64,000 nucleotides of DNA from Chryseobacterium sp. IHB B 17019 (GTDB taxonomy: Bacteria > Bacteroidota > Bacteroidia > Flavobacteriales > Weeksellaceae). Each line of letters starts with the position of its first letter. Within the stretch, counting starts at the first letter, position 1. The notes under the pieces were generated by a model, which was not told the DNA's origin, ran no database searches, and was given only the letters and a program-made list of their open reading frames with translations. The stretch is taken from positions 3,658,001 through 3,722,000 of the forward strand of contig NZ_CP013293.1 of the NCBI RefSeq assembly GCF_001456155.1, given 5' to 3'. Position numbers and translations under genes: made by a program. Shown piece after piece: positions 43,601-53,049 of this stretch.

Positions 43601-44339
43601 ACATTTTCTGAATAGAATGATTCATTGTTTTGTAAATTTCAAGACTTTCGTCTTTTAGTAATTGCTCATGTAATTCCAATATCCGTTTGTCGTTTCGCAC
43701 AGCCGGGCCGGTTTGTGCTGATTTAGGATCTATTTCATGAATTTTCTGTACCGTTTCATCAATTAACGGTAAAAAATATTCAAACGGAATTTCCTGGGAA
43801 TCCGAAATTTCTTTTGCCCTAGAAAAAAGATGATTGACAAAATTGCAGGCAAAAACAGCCGTTAAATGAATATATTTTCTCTTTTCATAAGTGCTTTCCA
43901 TTACATTTCCTGAGATTTTGGAAGCTATTTCAAAAAGGAATTTTTTATCTTCTTCATTTTCAGCTTCTATAAAAAAAGGAATTTTTTCATATTCCAGCTC
44001 TTTTGATTTAGAAAAAGTTTGAAGTGGGTAAAAAATTGATTTTCTGTACTCTCCTGTCAGAATTTCTTTCGGAAGCGAACCGGAAGTATGGGCAACCAGA
44101 CTGTCTTTTTTAGTAATTAACTGAGATACATTTTCCACAGAATTGTCGCTTACACAGACGATGTATAAATCTGCGTCCTTTAGTTTTTCCGTCGAGTACG
44201 GAATTTTTAACGCTGAAGAAATTTGATTTAATTCTTTTTCATTCCTTCCAAAAATCTGGGCTAAAGGAATGTCATTCAGAACAAAAGCTTTGGCCAGATG
44301 AAAGGCTACATTTCCGGAACCGATAATTACAATTTGCAT
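43590..44339 (-). CDS. Rossmann-like and DUF2520 domain-containing protein
   Basis: The protein has 249 residues. The N-terminal dinucleotide fold is IVIIGSGNVAFHLAKAF with FGRNEKEL. The middle has the phrase VAHTSGSLPKEIL. The C-terminal DUF2520 helical domain includes HLTAVFACNFVNHLF and SAQTGPAVRNDKRILELH. The fold resembles ketopantoate reductase and 6-phosphogluconate dehydrogenases, but the substrate is unknown. It heads the DUF2520-kdsC-maf operon, with a conserved 11-bp overlap into kdsC. Confidence 0.92.
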   Translation of the reverse strand: MQIVIIGSGNVAFHLAKAFVLNDIPLAQIFGRNEKELNQISSALKIPYSTEKLKDADLYIVCVSDNSVENVSQLITKKDSLVAHTSGSLPKEILTGEYRKSIFYPLQTFSKSKELEYEKIPFFIEAENEEDKKFLFEIASKISGNVMESTYEKRKYIHLTAVFACNFVNHLFSRAKEISDSQEIPFEYFLPLIDETVQKIHEIDPKSAQTGPAVRNDKRILELHEQLLKDESLEIYKTMNHSIQKMYEL

Positions 44340-44524
44340 ATAACAAAGATAGGTTTTTGTGATGAGTTTTTTATGAGGGAAGTTTGCGACGGAAATATGC
44401 GGCAGAAATAAAACAAATCTTTGCGAACCCAGCGTTTTATACTAATTTCATTAAAAAGTATCTGAAAATTCTTATATTTTGAATATATTGGACTGAAAAT
44501 TGAAGGAGTAATTTAACTTTCAGT

Positions 44525-44532
44525 TATTTTTG
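44525..44532 (+). promoter_or_regulatory. Candidate promoter of the sigma-factor operon
   Basis: The -7 TATTTTTG is a perfect match, with ATTG 22 bp upstream (44499-44502) as a possible -33. A very short ORF (ATG at 44544, seven codons) lies between it and the sigma gene start. Confidence 0.45.
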
Positions 44533-44557
44533 TAATCCAAAACAATGAAAGCATCTT

Positions 44558-45109
44558 ATGAAGATTAAGGACGCGGAAATTATTTCGTTGATGCAAAATC
44601 CACGGACTCTCGAAAAAGGAGTTCGTGCCTTGATGGATGCTTATCAAAGTAGATTGTATTGGCACATACGGAGAATTATTGTGGATGGAGATCTTGCTCA
44701 GGATACATTGCAGGAGACTTTTATTAAAGCTTATCAGAATTTTCACCAGTTTAAAAATGATAGCCAGCTGTATACATGGCTGTACAGAATTGCTACCAAC
44801 GAAGCGCTGCAGCAGGTGAACAAACTGAAAAAAATGCAGAAAACGGATGAAGACCCGGAATATTATATGCAGAATTTGGTGGCAGATAATACGGACGGAA
44901 ATGCAGAAGAAATACAGATCTTACTACAGAGCGCCATACAAAGCCTGCCGGAAAAGCAGAAACTGGTATTTATGATGCGGTATTATGATGATTTGCCTTA
45001 CGAAGAAATCTCGAAAATTGTAGAGATGTCGGTAGGGACTTTAAAAACGAATTATCATTATGCCAAACAAAAGATAGAAGAATATATTAAAGAAAATTAC
45101 GAGAGATAA
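44558..45109 (+). CDS. ECF-type RNA polymerase sigma factor
   Basis: The protein has 183 residues. Region 2 is GDLAQDTLQETFIKAYQNFHQFKNDSQLYTWLYRIATNEALQ. Region 4 is LPEKQKLVFMMRYYDDLPYEEISKIVEMSVGTLKTNYHYAKQKIEEYI. This is a standard ECF sigma factor of the RpoE type. The next two genes (a single-helix protein and a Spy-like protein) fit its anti-sigma factor and an envelope target or sensor. Confidence 0.94.
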   Translation: MKIKDAEIISLMQNPRTLEKGVRALMDAYQSRLYWHIRRIIVDGDLAQDTLQETFIKAYQNFHQFKNDSQLYTWLYRIATNEALQQVNKLKKMQKTDEDPEYYMQNLVADNTDGNAEEIQILLQSAIQSLPEKQKLVFMMRYYDDLPYEEISKIVEMSVGTLKTNYHYAKQKIEEYIKENYER

Positions 45110-45126
45110 TTTTTGAAAAAACAGAG

Positions 45127-45672
45127 ATGAAAGAGTTCGATATAGAAAAACTTGAACGTAAAAACATTTACACAATTCCTGATAATTTGTTTGAAAATAT
45201 TCAGCAAAATGTGATGAATGATTTACAAGCTAGGAAAAAAGCACCTATCTTCAAATTAAATTGGGGATATGCTGCTGCGGCGTCATTAGCTTTGATTTTT
45301 GGGGCGACTTTTGTTTATAATTTAAACAATGATTCAACAAAAGACCAGACGGATTCTCAGACATCTTATGCTGTAAATAACCAGAAAACAAAGACAGAGA
45401 GCGAAATCGCCTATGAAACTTTAAAATCTGATTTAACTTCTGTTGAAAACAACAATCAAACAGGTGAAAGTCAGAATAATAAGAAGCCTATCTATGTGCA
45501 GGATAACCAGGCAGATAAGACAAGGGCTGAGATGAAAACTCAAACAGTAAAACCTGCTTCCAAAAAAACGGAAGCTCAGATGAACGAATATTTGGATTCT
45601 TTTACAAACTCTGAAATTTCAGAATTGGCTAGCAATTCAACGCAGGACGTTTATTTGGATTTATATAATTAA
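45127..45672 (+). CDS. Putative anti-sigma factor, single membrane helix
   Basis: The protein has 181 residues. The N-terminal 48 residues are soluble and helical (FDIEKLERKNIYTIPDNLFENIQQNVM), then one membrane helix (about 49-66, AAAASLALIFGATFVY). A polar Gln/Asn/Thr/Lys-rich periplasmic part follows, ending in DSFTNSEISELAS. It is 17 bp after the sigma gene. Layout and position suggest an anti-sigma factor; no zinc-binding ZAS motif is present. Confidence 0.68.
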   Translation: MKEFDIEKLERKNIYTIPDNLFENIQQNVMNDLQARKKAPIFKLNWGYAAAASLALIFGATFVYNLNNDSTKDQTDSQTSYAVNNQKTKTESEIAYETLKSDLTSVENNNQTGESQNNKKPIYVQDNQADKTRAEMKTQTVKPASKKTEAQMNEYLDSFTNSEISELASNSTQDVYLDLYN

Positions 45673-46193
45673 TGAGAAAGATGAAAAAGATATTATTTAC
45701 ACTTTTAATTATTTATGGTTTTGGACTGAACGCCCAAAGGACAGATTATGACTGGAAGAAGATGGACCCTAAACAAAGAAAAGAAGTAATAAACAATCTT
45801 TCTCCGGAAGAAAGAAAGGCGCTTCTTACTAAGTTCAGGAACAATATGGTGATGGAAAATCTGAATATTGACCCAAGCGACAAAACTGAATTTACAGAAA
45901 TTTATAATGAATATCTGGAAAGTCAGAAGCAGATAAAAAGTCAGTTCAATTCCAATTTTAATCCTGAAACTTTGTCAGATGATGAGGCTAAAGCCAAACT
46001 TCAGCAAAGCTTTGATGTTGGACAAAAGTTATTAGATAATAGAAAAAAATACGCTGATAAAATGCAGCAGGTAATTCCTTGCCAAAAAGTCTTGAAGCTG
46101 TTTCAATCTGAGGGAATGATGAGAGATAAAATGAACGAAAGAAAGCCTCACGGAAACAAAAATGACGCTCCGAGACAAAGACAAAACCCATAA
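45672..46193 (+). CDS. Exported Spy/CpxP-like helical protein
   Basis: The protein has 173 residues; its ATG overlaps the stop of the previous gene, and a second ATG lies three codons in. A signal peptide (to about FGLNAQ) precedes a charged helical protein. KKMDPKQRKEVINNLSPEERKALLTKFR resembles the LTxxQ-type helices of Spy/CpxP. The C terminus is basic. The cotranscribed sigma/anti-sigma pair suggests envelope-stress use. The family link is by pattern only. Confidence 0.68.
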   Translation: MRKMKKILFTLLIIYGFGLNAQRTDYDWKKMDPKQRKEVINNLSPEERKALLTKFRNNMVMENLNIDPSDKTEFTEIYNEYLESQKQIKSQFNSNFNPETLSDDEAKAKLQQSFDVGQKLLDNRKKYADKMQQVIPCQKVLKLFQSEGMMRDKMNERKPHGNKNDAPRQRQNP

Positions 46194-46215
46194 TAGTTTA
46201 TTTTTTTAATGTTGG

Positions 46216-46254
46216 ACGACTCTTGCAATTTATTTGTGAGGGTCGTTTAATTTT
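46216..46254 (+). terminator. Terminator of the sigma-factor operon
   Basis: A 13-bp imperfect stem (ACGACTCTTGCAA / TTGTGAGGGTCGT with G-U pairs) is followed by TTTAATTTT. Confidence 0.6.
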
Positions 46255-46295
46255 AAATGAATTTGTATTTTTGCGGCAATTTTTAAACATAAATT

Positions 46296-47330
46296 ATGAA
46301 GAAAATACTGGCATTCATTCTGTTTTCTGTGCTTATTTCTGCTCAAAAAGTTGAGCTGATCAAGCTTGACCAGAATATTAAGGACAAAAACGGACGTACA
46401 AAATCCCTTACTTTTGTTGATAACAGAACGGATAAAACAATAGGTACAATTACAGATAAAGATGAAACGGCGGAAATAAAATTTGCTGATGAGAATCTGA
46501 AAAGCCACATTGAAAGCAGGTTTCTGAATGATAATAAGAAATTAGGAAATACAGACATTGTTGTCATGCTGGAAGAACTTAAAGTATATGATGAGCAGGA
46601 TAGAAACAAAGATTTTCCTTATGCAAAACTGAAAATAAGAATTTCGAGTTTTTTAAAAAGAAATGACAAATATTATTTTATTAATCGTTTTGACAATGTG
46701 ATTGTTTGTAATCCGAAAATAACATCTCATGCTCAAAGATATTTGGTTCCAAGAATTTCTGATATCATCACAGAATTTATTAAGGCCTCTTATTCCAACA
46801 CAATTTCCGGATCATTTATTCCTGAAAGTGAGATCAATAATTACAATGAATATTTAGGCAAAAATTATAAAGCATTTAATAATCCTGAACTTAAGGATGG
46901 AGTTTATACCAGTTTTAAAAGTTTTTATAATCAAGAACCCAATGCAGATTATTCTACTGAAAAAAATAGAAAAGGTAAGGTTGTACGATTAATGCAAAAC
47001 GGCATACAGACGTCTTTGTCCGAGATGTATTGTTATGTAGAAGGTGGAAAGGCATATAAACTAACACCTGTTGGTTTCGATGAAATGAAGAAGGATAAAA
47101 AAGGATTTTCAATTTTTAGCTCCAGAGTCAATCTTTTTGCTGAGAATAAAGGGGGAGGAGCCATGGTTGGTGCTATTGCAGGAGGAGTTGTAGGCGCTTT
47201 GATAGGTGCGGCAATAGATTCTGCGTCAAACTCAAATAGTGGGGCCATGAATGGAATCGGCTATAAATCTACCATAGAATCCTATGTTTATATAGATTCT
47301 CTGACCGGAGGATACATTTTCACAAAATAA
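46296..47330 (+). CDS. Exported glycine-zipper protein, first of a tandem paralogue pair
   Basis: The protein has 344 residues with a signal peptide of about 16 residues (ends LISAQ). After that come blocks shared with the next gene: LDQNIKDKNGRTKSLTFVDNR, FINRFDNVIV, ELKDGVYTSFKSFYNQEP and YCYVEGGKAYKLTPVGF. Near the end is a glycine zipper (GGGAMVGAIAGGVVGALIGAAI, interrupted here for length), then LTGGYIFTK. Glycine zippers usually insert into membranes. I do not recognise a family. A TAnnTTTG box lies at 46266-46273. Confidence 0.75.
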   Translation: MKKILAFILFSVLISAQKVELIKLDQNIKDKNGRTKSLTFVDNRTDKTIGTITDKDETAEIKFADENLKSHIESRFLNDNKKLGNTDIVVMLEELKVYDEQDRNKDFPYAKLKIRISSFLKRNDKYYFINRFDNVIVCNPKITSHAQRYLVPRISDIITEFIKASYSNTISGSFIPESEINNYNEYLGKNYKAFNNPELKDGVYTSFKSFYNQEPNADYSTEKNRKGKVVRLMQNGIQTSLSEMYCYVEGGKAYKLTPVGFDEMKKDKKGFSIFSSRVNLFAENKGGGAMVGAIAGGVVGALIGAAIDSASNSNSGAMNGIGYKSTIESYVYIDSLTGGYIFTK

Positions 47331-47374
47331 ATGTTTGAAATTTATAATGATTTTTTGAATGAATAAAATAACAG

Positions 47375-47403
47375 CTCTTACAAATCTTTGTGAGAGTTTT
47401 TTT
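47375..47403 (+). terminator. Terminator between the twin genes
   Basis: The stem CTCTTACAAA / TTTGTGAGAG is followed by T7. The twins are therefore separate transcription units; a TATTTTTG box for the second lies at 47420-47427. Confidence 0.8.
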
Positions 47404-47440
47404 ATGTTGAACTAATTCATATTTTTGAAAAAATTATAAA

Positions 47441-48475
47441 TTGATGAAGCAAATTTTCATATTACTGTTGTTTTCTGTGAAATTAATGGCGCAGGAAAAG
47501 GAAACCATAAACCTGTCAAAATCTATTAAAGACGATAAAAAATCCATTAAAACTTTTACGGTCATTGATCAAAGACCAAATAAGGATATCGGATCTGTCA
47601 TGTATCACAAAGATCAGGTAAATGTTGTTTTTGAAAACAACGCAGAAAAAGATATCACAGACTGGTTCTACAAAAATAATCCGGTAAGAGGAAATGATAA
47701 CTTTGTTTTGTTATTAGAAAATATAGAAATAACAGAAGATAAAAAAGAAAAGTCTTCAATTGGAAAATTAAACCTGAGAGCAAGCACTTTCATTAAAAGA
47801 GATGATGGGTATCATTTTGTTTATAGGATAGATACAGTCGCAACAGTTTCATCACGCACTACGCCGTATTTAGCACAAAGTTTGGCAAAAAAAACAACAC
47901 TTATTTTTACGGATTTGTTTAAAAGTTCTTATAAATTAAAACCATGGGAATATAGTATTTCAGAAAATGACCTTCCAAATTATACTTCTTTATTAAAAGA
48001 TAAGCTTGATATTTTAAAAACAGAAACTTTAAAAGATGGTGTGTATAAAGATTACTATAGTTTTTTCACGCACAATCCTGAACCGGGTTTTATTATTGAA
48101 ACCAATACAAAAGGAATCGTAACAAAAGCGGTTAACGGAGAGAAAAAAGAGCCTATAAGAAACTTTTATGCATTTGTTCATAATGGAATTCCGTTTAAGG
48201 TAATTCCTGTGGGTTATGTTGAAATTTTCAGGGATGATCAGGGGCTTTTTATTGAGGTTAAAAAAGAAGAACTTTTCCCCGAATCTAATTCTTCTTTTAT
48301 TATGATTGGCGGAGGTATTGCAGGTTTGATAGGAAGTGTTGCGGCTAATGTGGCCATTGCAGCCATTGACGCGGGTGCGGCAAAAAAAAGAAGAGCTATG
48401 GCAGGGACCGAAGTCTCATTAGATCCTTTCACAGGGCATTATATCTTACCCGAAAACTTTGGTAAAACTAAATAA
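47441..48475 (+). CDS. Exported glycine-zipper protein, second of a tandem paralogue pair
   Basis: The protein is also 344 residues, with signal peptide ending LMAQ. It matches the preceding gene in order and spacing (LSKSIKDDKKSIKTFTVIDQR, FVYRIDTVATV, TLKDGVYKDYYSFFTHNPEPGF, YAFVHNGIPFKVIPVGY) and has a membrane-inserting glycine-rich segment (MIGGGIAGLIGSVAANV), then LDPFTGHYILP. The two have clearly diverged, so the duplication is not recent. Function unknown. It ends in a shared terminator with the GH92 gene. Confidence 0.75.
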   Translation: MMKQIFILLLFSVKLMAQEKETINLSKSIKDDKKSIKTFTVIDQRPNKDIGSVMYHKDQVNVVFENNAEKDITDWFYKNNPVRGNDNFVLLLENIEITEDKKEKSSIGKLNLRASTFIKRDDGYHFVYRIDTVATVSSRTTPYLAQSLAKKTTLIFTDLFKSSYKLKPWEYSISENDLPNYTSLLKDKLDILKTETLKDGVYKDYYSFFTHNPEPGFIIETNTKGIVTKAVNGEKKEPIRNFYAFVHNGIPFKVIPVGYVEIFRDDQGLFIEVKKEELFPESNSSFIMIGGGIAGLIGSVAANVAIAAIDAGAAKKRRAMAGTEVSLDPFTGHYILPENFGKTK

Positions 48476-48481
48476 TAGAAT

Positions 48482-48510
48482 AAAAAAGAGAGACAACTGT
48501 CTCTCTTTTT
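48482..48510. terminator. Bidirectional terminator before the GH92 gene
   Basis: The stem AAAAAGAGAGACA / GTCTCTCTTTTT with a 2-3 nt loop lies between convergent genes. Confidence 0.88.
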
Positions 48511-48512
48511 CT

Positions 48513-50801
48513 TTATTTTTTGTCTTTAGAATAAGAGTAAGGAAAATCTTTTTCATTCGTTCCCCGATCTTTATTCGGTTGAGGAGACATATCAAATTTC
48601 AGGGTTGCGCCTTTCATTAATTCATGATGACTTAGCCAATTTTTAGAATATTTTTTTCCATTAAATTGTAAGGAATTCACATATCTGTTTTCTTCGCTGT
48701 TATTATCAGCTTTAATTTCAAGAGTTTTTCCATTTTCCAGATTAATTGTTGCTTTTCTAAATAAAGGAGCGCCCAAAACATACTGATCCGTCGCCGGAGT
48801 TACGGGATAAAAACCAAGTGCCGAGAAAATATACCAGGCCGAAGTCTGTCCGTTATCTTCATCGCCGCAATATCCATCAGGTGTTGGCTGATACAGGCGG
48901 TTCATCGTTTCGCGAACCCAATATTGTGTTTTCCAGGGCTCTCCGGAATAATTATACAAATAAATAATATGTTGAGCCGGCTGATTTCCGTGAGCATATT
49001 GTCCCATATTCGCATTTACCATTTCCTGAATTTCGTGGATTGTTGAACCATAATAAGAGTCATCAAAAATAGGAGGTAACTCAAAAATCTGATCTAATTT
49101 TTTTGAAAAATCCTTTCTTCCGCCCATTAATTTGGCCAATCCTTCAATATCCTGAAAAACCGACCATGTGTAATGCCACGAATTACCTTCCGTAAAAGCA
49201 TCACCCCATTTGAAAGGATTAAAAGGTGCTTGAAAGCTGCCATCCTGGTTTCTTCCGCGAGCCAGTTTTGTCTCTGGATCAATTACTTTTTGGAAATTTT
49301 GGGAACGCCTGTAATATTCTCCCCATTCAGATTCCGGTTTTCCAAGGGCTTTTCCTAATTGGGCAATCGCAAAATCATCGTAAGCATATTCCAATGTTCT
49401 TGCAGTATTTTCATTGATTTTCACATCATAAGGTACGTAACCCAGCTTTTTATAATACTCAATTCCCAGTCTTCCAGTCGCCTCCGGACCTTCATTATTT
49501 GCGCCGTGAAGCAACGCCTGATATAAAGTTTCAATATCATAACCCCGCAAGCCTTTCATGTAGGCATCCGCCACCACAGAAGCAGAATTATTTCCAATCA
49601 TAATATTTGAATAAGAGGGACTTGACCATTCCGGAAGCCAGCCGCCTTCTTTATAATCGTTGATTAAGCCTTTCTGCATTTCAACATTAATGCTTGGATA
49701 AACCAGATTTAAAAAAGGGTAGAGTGCCCTGAAAGTGTCCCAAAAACCGGTTCCCGCAAAACGATAACCAGCCTCAGTTTTTCCTGAATACGGACTGTAA
49801 TGCACAACTTCCCCCGCTTTGTTAATTTCATACATTTTATGTGGAAAGCAAAGCATTCGATATAAGGAAGAATAGAAAGTCCGCATCTGATCGATGGTTC
49901 CGCCCGCAACTTCAACTCGTTTTAATTTTTCATTCCAGGCTAATTTTGCTTTTTTATAAGTTTCATCAAATGAATCTTTGCTTAATTCTCTTTGTAAATT
50001 TAATTCTGCCTGTTCTAAACTGATAAAAGATGAAGCAATTCTCAAATTTACTTTTTCGCCTTTTTTTGTTGCAAAACCGACCACTGCACCGCAATGATCT
50101 CCTGTAATTTTCAATGCATCTTTTACAAAATCTTTATCTTTCCATGTTGAATATTTCGTGAAAGGTTTATCCGCATAAATCACAAAATAATTCTTAAAAC
50201 CAACCAATTTTCCTCTTGAATATTTTGTTGAATATCCCACAATTTTATTCTGAGAAGGAATAATAGTAATGCTTGAACCTTTATCAAAAGCATCCACCAC
50301 AAACCAAGAATCGTTGGAATCCGGATATGTTAAACGCATTTGTGCAGCTCTTTCAGTCGGAGTTATTTCGGCCGTTACATTGTGATCAGCCAGATAAACA
50401 CTGTAATAATAAGGTTTTGCAACTTCTGATTTATGGGAAAACCAACTTGCTCTTTCTTCTTCATTAAAACGCATTTTTCCCGTCACAGGCATGATTGAAA
50501 ACATTCCGTAATCGTTCATCCAGGGCGATGGTTGATGCGTTTGTTTTATTCCACGGATTTTGTCTGCATCGTAAGTGTATTGCCATCCGTTTCCGTTTTT
50601 TCCGGTTTGCGGTGTCCAAAGGTTCATTCCGTGGGGAACAGCGACGGCGGGATATGTATTTCCATTCGATAAAGAAGGTTTTGAAAGGGTTCCTATTAAC
50701 GGATTTACAAATTCTTCGGGATTTTGCGGTGCGTTTTCAACCCATTGAGATTTCAACAGGGTTAAGGGAATAATTAAAAGGAATAAAAGAACTTTTTTCA
50801 T
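48513..50801 (-). CDS. GH92 family glycoside hydrolase (alpha-1,2-mannosidase type)
   Basis: The protein has 762 residues with a signal peptide of about 18. GH92 features are FVNPLIGT near the start, RFAGTGFWDTFRALYPF, HGANNEGPEATGRLGIEYY and GYCGDEDNGQTSAWYIFSALGFYPVTP (the acid region). These enzymes release alpha-1,2- or related mannose from glycans in the periplasm or outside the cell, with calcium. It is a single gene without a SusC/D pair, so not a classical polysaccharide-utilisation locus. Confidence 0.95.
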   Translation of the reverse strand: MKKVLLFLLIIPLTLLKSQWVENAPQNPEEFVNPLIGTLSKPSLSNGNTYPAVAVPHGMNLWTPQTGKNGNGWQYTYDADKIRGIKQTHQPSPWMNDYGMFSIMPVTGKMRFNEEERASWFSHKSEVAKPYYYSVYLADHNVTAEITPTERAAQMRLTYPDSNDSWFVVDAFDKGSSITIIPSQNKIVGYSTKYSRGKLVGFKNYFVIYADKPFTKYSTWKDKDFVKDALKITGDHCGAVVGFATKKGEKVNLRIASSFISLEQAELNLQRELSKDSFDETYKKAKLAWNEKLKRVEVAGGTIDQMRTFYSSLYRMLCFPHKMYEINKAGEVVHYSPYSGKTEAGYRFAGTGFWDTFRALYPFLNLVYPSINVEMQKGLINDYKEGGWLPEWSSPSYSNIMIGNNSASVVADAYMKGLRGYDIETLYQALLHGANNEGPEATGRLGIEYYKKLGYVPYDVKINENTARTLEYAYDDFAIAQLGKALGKPESEWGEYYRRSQNFQKVIDPETKLARGRNQDGSFQAPFNPFKWGDAFTEGNSWHYTWSVFQDIEGLAKLMGGRKDFSKKLDQIFELPPIFDDSYYGSTIHEIQEMVNANMGQYAHGNQPAQHIIYLYNYSGEPWKTQYWVRETMNRLYQPTPDGYCGDEDNGQTSAWYIFSALGFYPVTPATDQYVLGAPLFRKATINLENGKTLEIKADNNSEENRYVNSLQFNGKKYSKNWLSHHELMKGATLKFDMSPQPNKDRGTNEKDFPYSYSKDKK

Positions 50802-50910
50802 GAATTTAAAATAAGTTTTGGCTTTCTGTAAAGATTTTAATGTGAAAAGTTAAAAATTTTTATTAGTAATGACAAGCTACAATAAATAACAAGGAACTTT
50901 GAGCGGTGAA

Positions 50911-50970
50911 AATTCCCCTCCTCTGGAGGGGTGGCGAAAATTCGAAAGAATTTTTGACGGGGTGGTTTAA
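50911..50970. repeat. Dispersed repeat, CCCCTCCTCTGGAGGGG type
   Basis: A hairpin CCCCTC / GAGGGG is followed by GTGGC, a second hairpin AAAATTC / GAATTTT and GACGGGGTGGTT. I recognise this layout from intergenic repeats in Chryseobacterium and relatives. It lies in the 410-bp gap (50802-51211) upstream of lepA, which holds three repeat units and otherwise nothing I recognise. Confidence 0.65.
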
Positions 50971-50971
50971 C

Positions 50972-51025
50972 AAGTGAATTTTGCTTCGCAGTGATTAGAA
51001 AGTCCTAAAAATTCACAATTCACTT
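50972..51025. repeat. Short inverted-repeat unit with AAGTGAATT arms
   Basis: Inverted arms AAGTGAATT (50972-50980) and AATTCACTT (51017-51025) enclose TTGCTTCGCAGTGATTAG and an extra AATTCAC. It is wedged between the two better-known repeat types here and may be part of either. Confidence 0.45.
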
Positions 51026-51041
51026 TGTACTGCCGCACTTC

Positions 51042-51130
51042 CTAGCCCCGATAGGAACGGTTACCCCACAGCAAGAATTGGATTAGCTTTGGCGCGAGGA
51101 GTAAAAGTGGATAGCGGGAAACAGCTTCTA
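51042..51130. repeat. Dispersed palindromic repeat, copy 2
   Basis: The ends TAGCCCCGATAG and GTGGATAGCGGGA-AACAGCTTCTAA match the copy at 28106-28188 in inverted orientation. The interior differs completely, as expected of a variable-centre element. It is about 80 bp before the lepA start. Confidence 0.7.
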
Positions 51131-51184
51131 AAAAATAAATTTTCACCCAATAAAATAAGAATTAGAAATTCCCTCGCATTTTCT

Positions 51185-51192
51185 TATCTTTG
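51185..51192 (+). promoter_or_regulatory. -7 box for lepA
   Basis: TATCTTTG, followed by C, is the commonest form of the Bacteroidota -7 element, 19 bp before the lepA ATG. The -33 match is poor. Confidence 0.5.
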
Positions 51193-51211
51193 CAAATTAC
51201 AAGGTTCTTAA

Positions 51212-53008
51212 ATGAAAAACATACGAAATTTTTGCATAATCGCCCATATCGACCACGGTAAAAGTACTTTGGCGGATCGTCTTTTGGAGTATACCAATAC
51301 GGTGACTCAGAGAGAATTACAATCTCAGACACTTGACGATATGGATTTGGAGAAAGAGCGTGGGATTACGATCAAATCTCATGCGATCCAGATGGATTAT
51401 GAATATAAAGGAGAAAAATATATTTTAAATCTGATTGATACACCGGGACACGTAGATTTTTCTTACGAAGTTTCCCGTTCAATTGCTGCTTGTGAAGGAG
51501 CGCTTCTTATTGTAGATGCTGCTCAAAGTATTCAGGCACAGACTATTAGTAATTTGTATTTGGCGTTGGAAAATGATTTGACAATCATTCCGATTTTGAA
51601 TAAAATTGACCTTCCTTCCGCAAATCCAGAAGAAGTAACAGATGAAATTATGAATTTGATCGGTTGCGAATATGAAGATGTACTAAGGGTTTCCGGGAAA
51701 ACAGGAGAGGGTGTTCTTCATTTGCTGGAGCAGATTGTGGAAAGGATTCCGGCTCCGGTGGGAGATCCGGATGCACCGCTTCAGGCTTTGGTTTTTGACT
51801 CTGTTTATAATCCTTTCAGGGGAATTGAGGCTTACTTCAAAGTGGTAAACGGAAGTATTTCTAAAAACGAAAAAATTAAATTCTTTGCAACAGGAAAAGA
51901 ATATGGAGCAGATGAGGTTGGTACTTTAAAACTGAAACAGGTTCCAAAGAAAACCGTTCATTGTGGAGATGTAGGATATCTGATTTCGGGGATCAAAGAT
52001 GCCCGTGAAGTAAAGGTAGGAGACACCATTACGTCTTTTGAAAATCCTGCTCCGGGACCGATTGAAGGTTTTGAAGAAGTAAAGCCGATGGTTTTTGCAG
52101 GAATTTATCCTATTGATTCTGAAGATTTTGAAGAATTAAGATTCTCTCTTGAAAAATTAAGATTAAATGACGCTTCTTTAGTTTTCGAACCGGAAAGTTC
52201 TGCTGCTCTAGGCTTTGGTTTCCGTTGCGGATTCCTGGGAATGCTTCACATGGAAATTGTTCAGGAACGTCTTGACAGAGAGTTTAATATGAACGTGATC
52301 ACCACGGTTCCGAACGTTTCTTATTTTGGATATACTAAAAAAGAACCGGATGTTCCGATTTTGATCAACAACCCATCCGAAATGATGGATCCGTCAACAA
52401 TGGACAGAGTGGAAGAGCCTTTCATTAAAGCTTCTATCATTACAAAATCTGATTTCGTAGGTGCTGTAATGACTTTATGTATCGAAAAAAGAGGAGAGAT
52501 CGTAAACCAAAGTTATCTGACATCTGAAAGAGTTGAATTGATCTTCAACATGCCTTTGGCTGAGGTTGTTTTTGATTTCTATGACAGGCTAAAATCTATT
52601 TCTAAAGGGTACGCTTCATTCGATTATCACCCAATCGGATTCAGGGCTTCCAAGTTGGTGAAAATGGACATCCTGATTAATGGGGATATGGTAGATGCAT
52701 TATCTTCTTTGATTCACGATTCTAATGCTTATTACATCGGTAAAAGGATGTGTGAAAAGCTTCGTGAGCTGATTCCTAGACAACAGTTTGATATTGCTGT
52801 TCAGGCGGCTTTGGGAGCGAAAGTTATTGCAAGAGAAACCATTAAGGCTTTAAGAAAAGACGTTACCGCAAAATGTTACGGTGGGGATATTTCCAGAAAG
52901 AGAAAATTATTGGAAAAGCAGAAGGAGGGTAAGAAAAAAATGAAGCAGATTGGTAGAGTAGAAGTACCGCAATCCGCGTTCATGGCAGTTTTGAAACTTA
53001 ACGATTAA
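51212..53008 (+). CDS. lepA: Elongation factor 4 (LepA)
   Basis: The protein has 598 residues. G1 is [16 protein letters not shown]3 is [15 protein letters not shown] and G4 is [20 protein letters not shown] follows G1 as in LepA, and the C terminus ([27 protein letters not shown], then [24 protein letters not shown]) is the EF4-specific domain. It is a translational GTPase acting on paused or assembling ribosomes. It is a single gene with a bidirectional terminator. Confidence 0.97.
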   Translation: MKNIRNFCIIAHIDHGKSTLADRLLEYTNTVTQRELQSQTLDDMDLEKERGITIKSHAIQMDYEYKGEKYILNLIDTPGHVDFSYEVSRSIAACEGALLIVDAAQSIQAQTISNLYLALENDLTIIPILNKIDLPSANPEEVTDEIMNLIGCEYEDVLRVSGKTGEGVLHLLEQIVERIPAPVGDPDAPLQALVFDSVYNPFRGIEAYFKVVNGSISKNEKIKFFATGKEYGADEVGTLKLKQVPKKTVHCGDVGYLISGIKDAREVKVGDTITSFENPAPGPIEGFEEVKPMVFAGIYPIDSEDFEELRFSLEKLRLNDASLVFEPESSAALGFGFRCGFLGMLHMEIVQERLDREFNMNVITTVPNVSYFGYTKKEPDVPILINNPSEMMDPSTMDRVEEPFIKASIITKSDFVGAVMTLCIEKRGEIVNQSYLTSERVELIFNMPLAEVVFDFYDRLKSISKGYASFDYHPIGFRASKLVKMDILINGDMVDALSSLIHDSNAYYIGKRMCEKLRELIPRQQFDIAVQAALGAKVIARETIKALRKDVTAKCYGGDISRKRKLLEKQKEGKKKMKQIGRVEVPQSAFMAVLKLND

Positions 53009-53013
53009 ACCAT

Positions 53014-53048
53014 AAAAAAGACCGATAAATTTTATCGGTCTTTTATTT
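53014..53048. terminator. Bidirectional terminator after lepA
   Basis: The stem AAAAGACCGATAAA / TTTATCGGTCTTTT, followed by ATTTTT, lies between convergent genes. Confidence 0.9.
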
Positions 53049-53049
53049 T

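Noticed and set aside
44544..44567. ATG at 44544 as the sigma-factor start
   Set aside because: It meets a stop after seven codons; the in-frame start is 44558.
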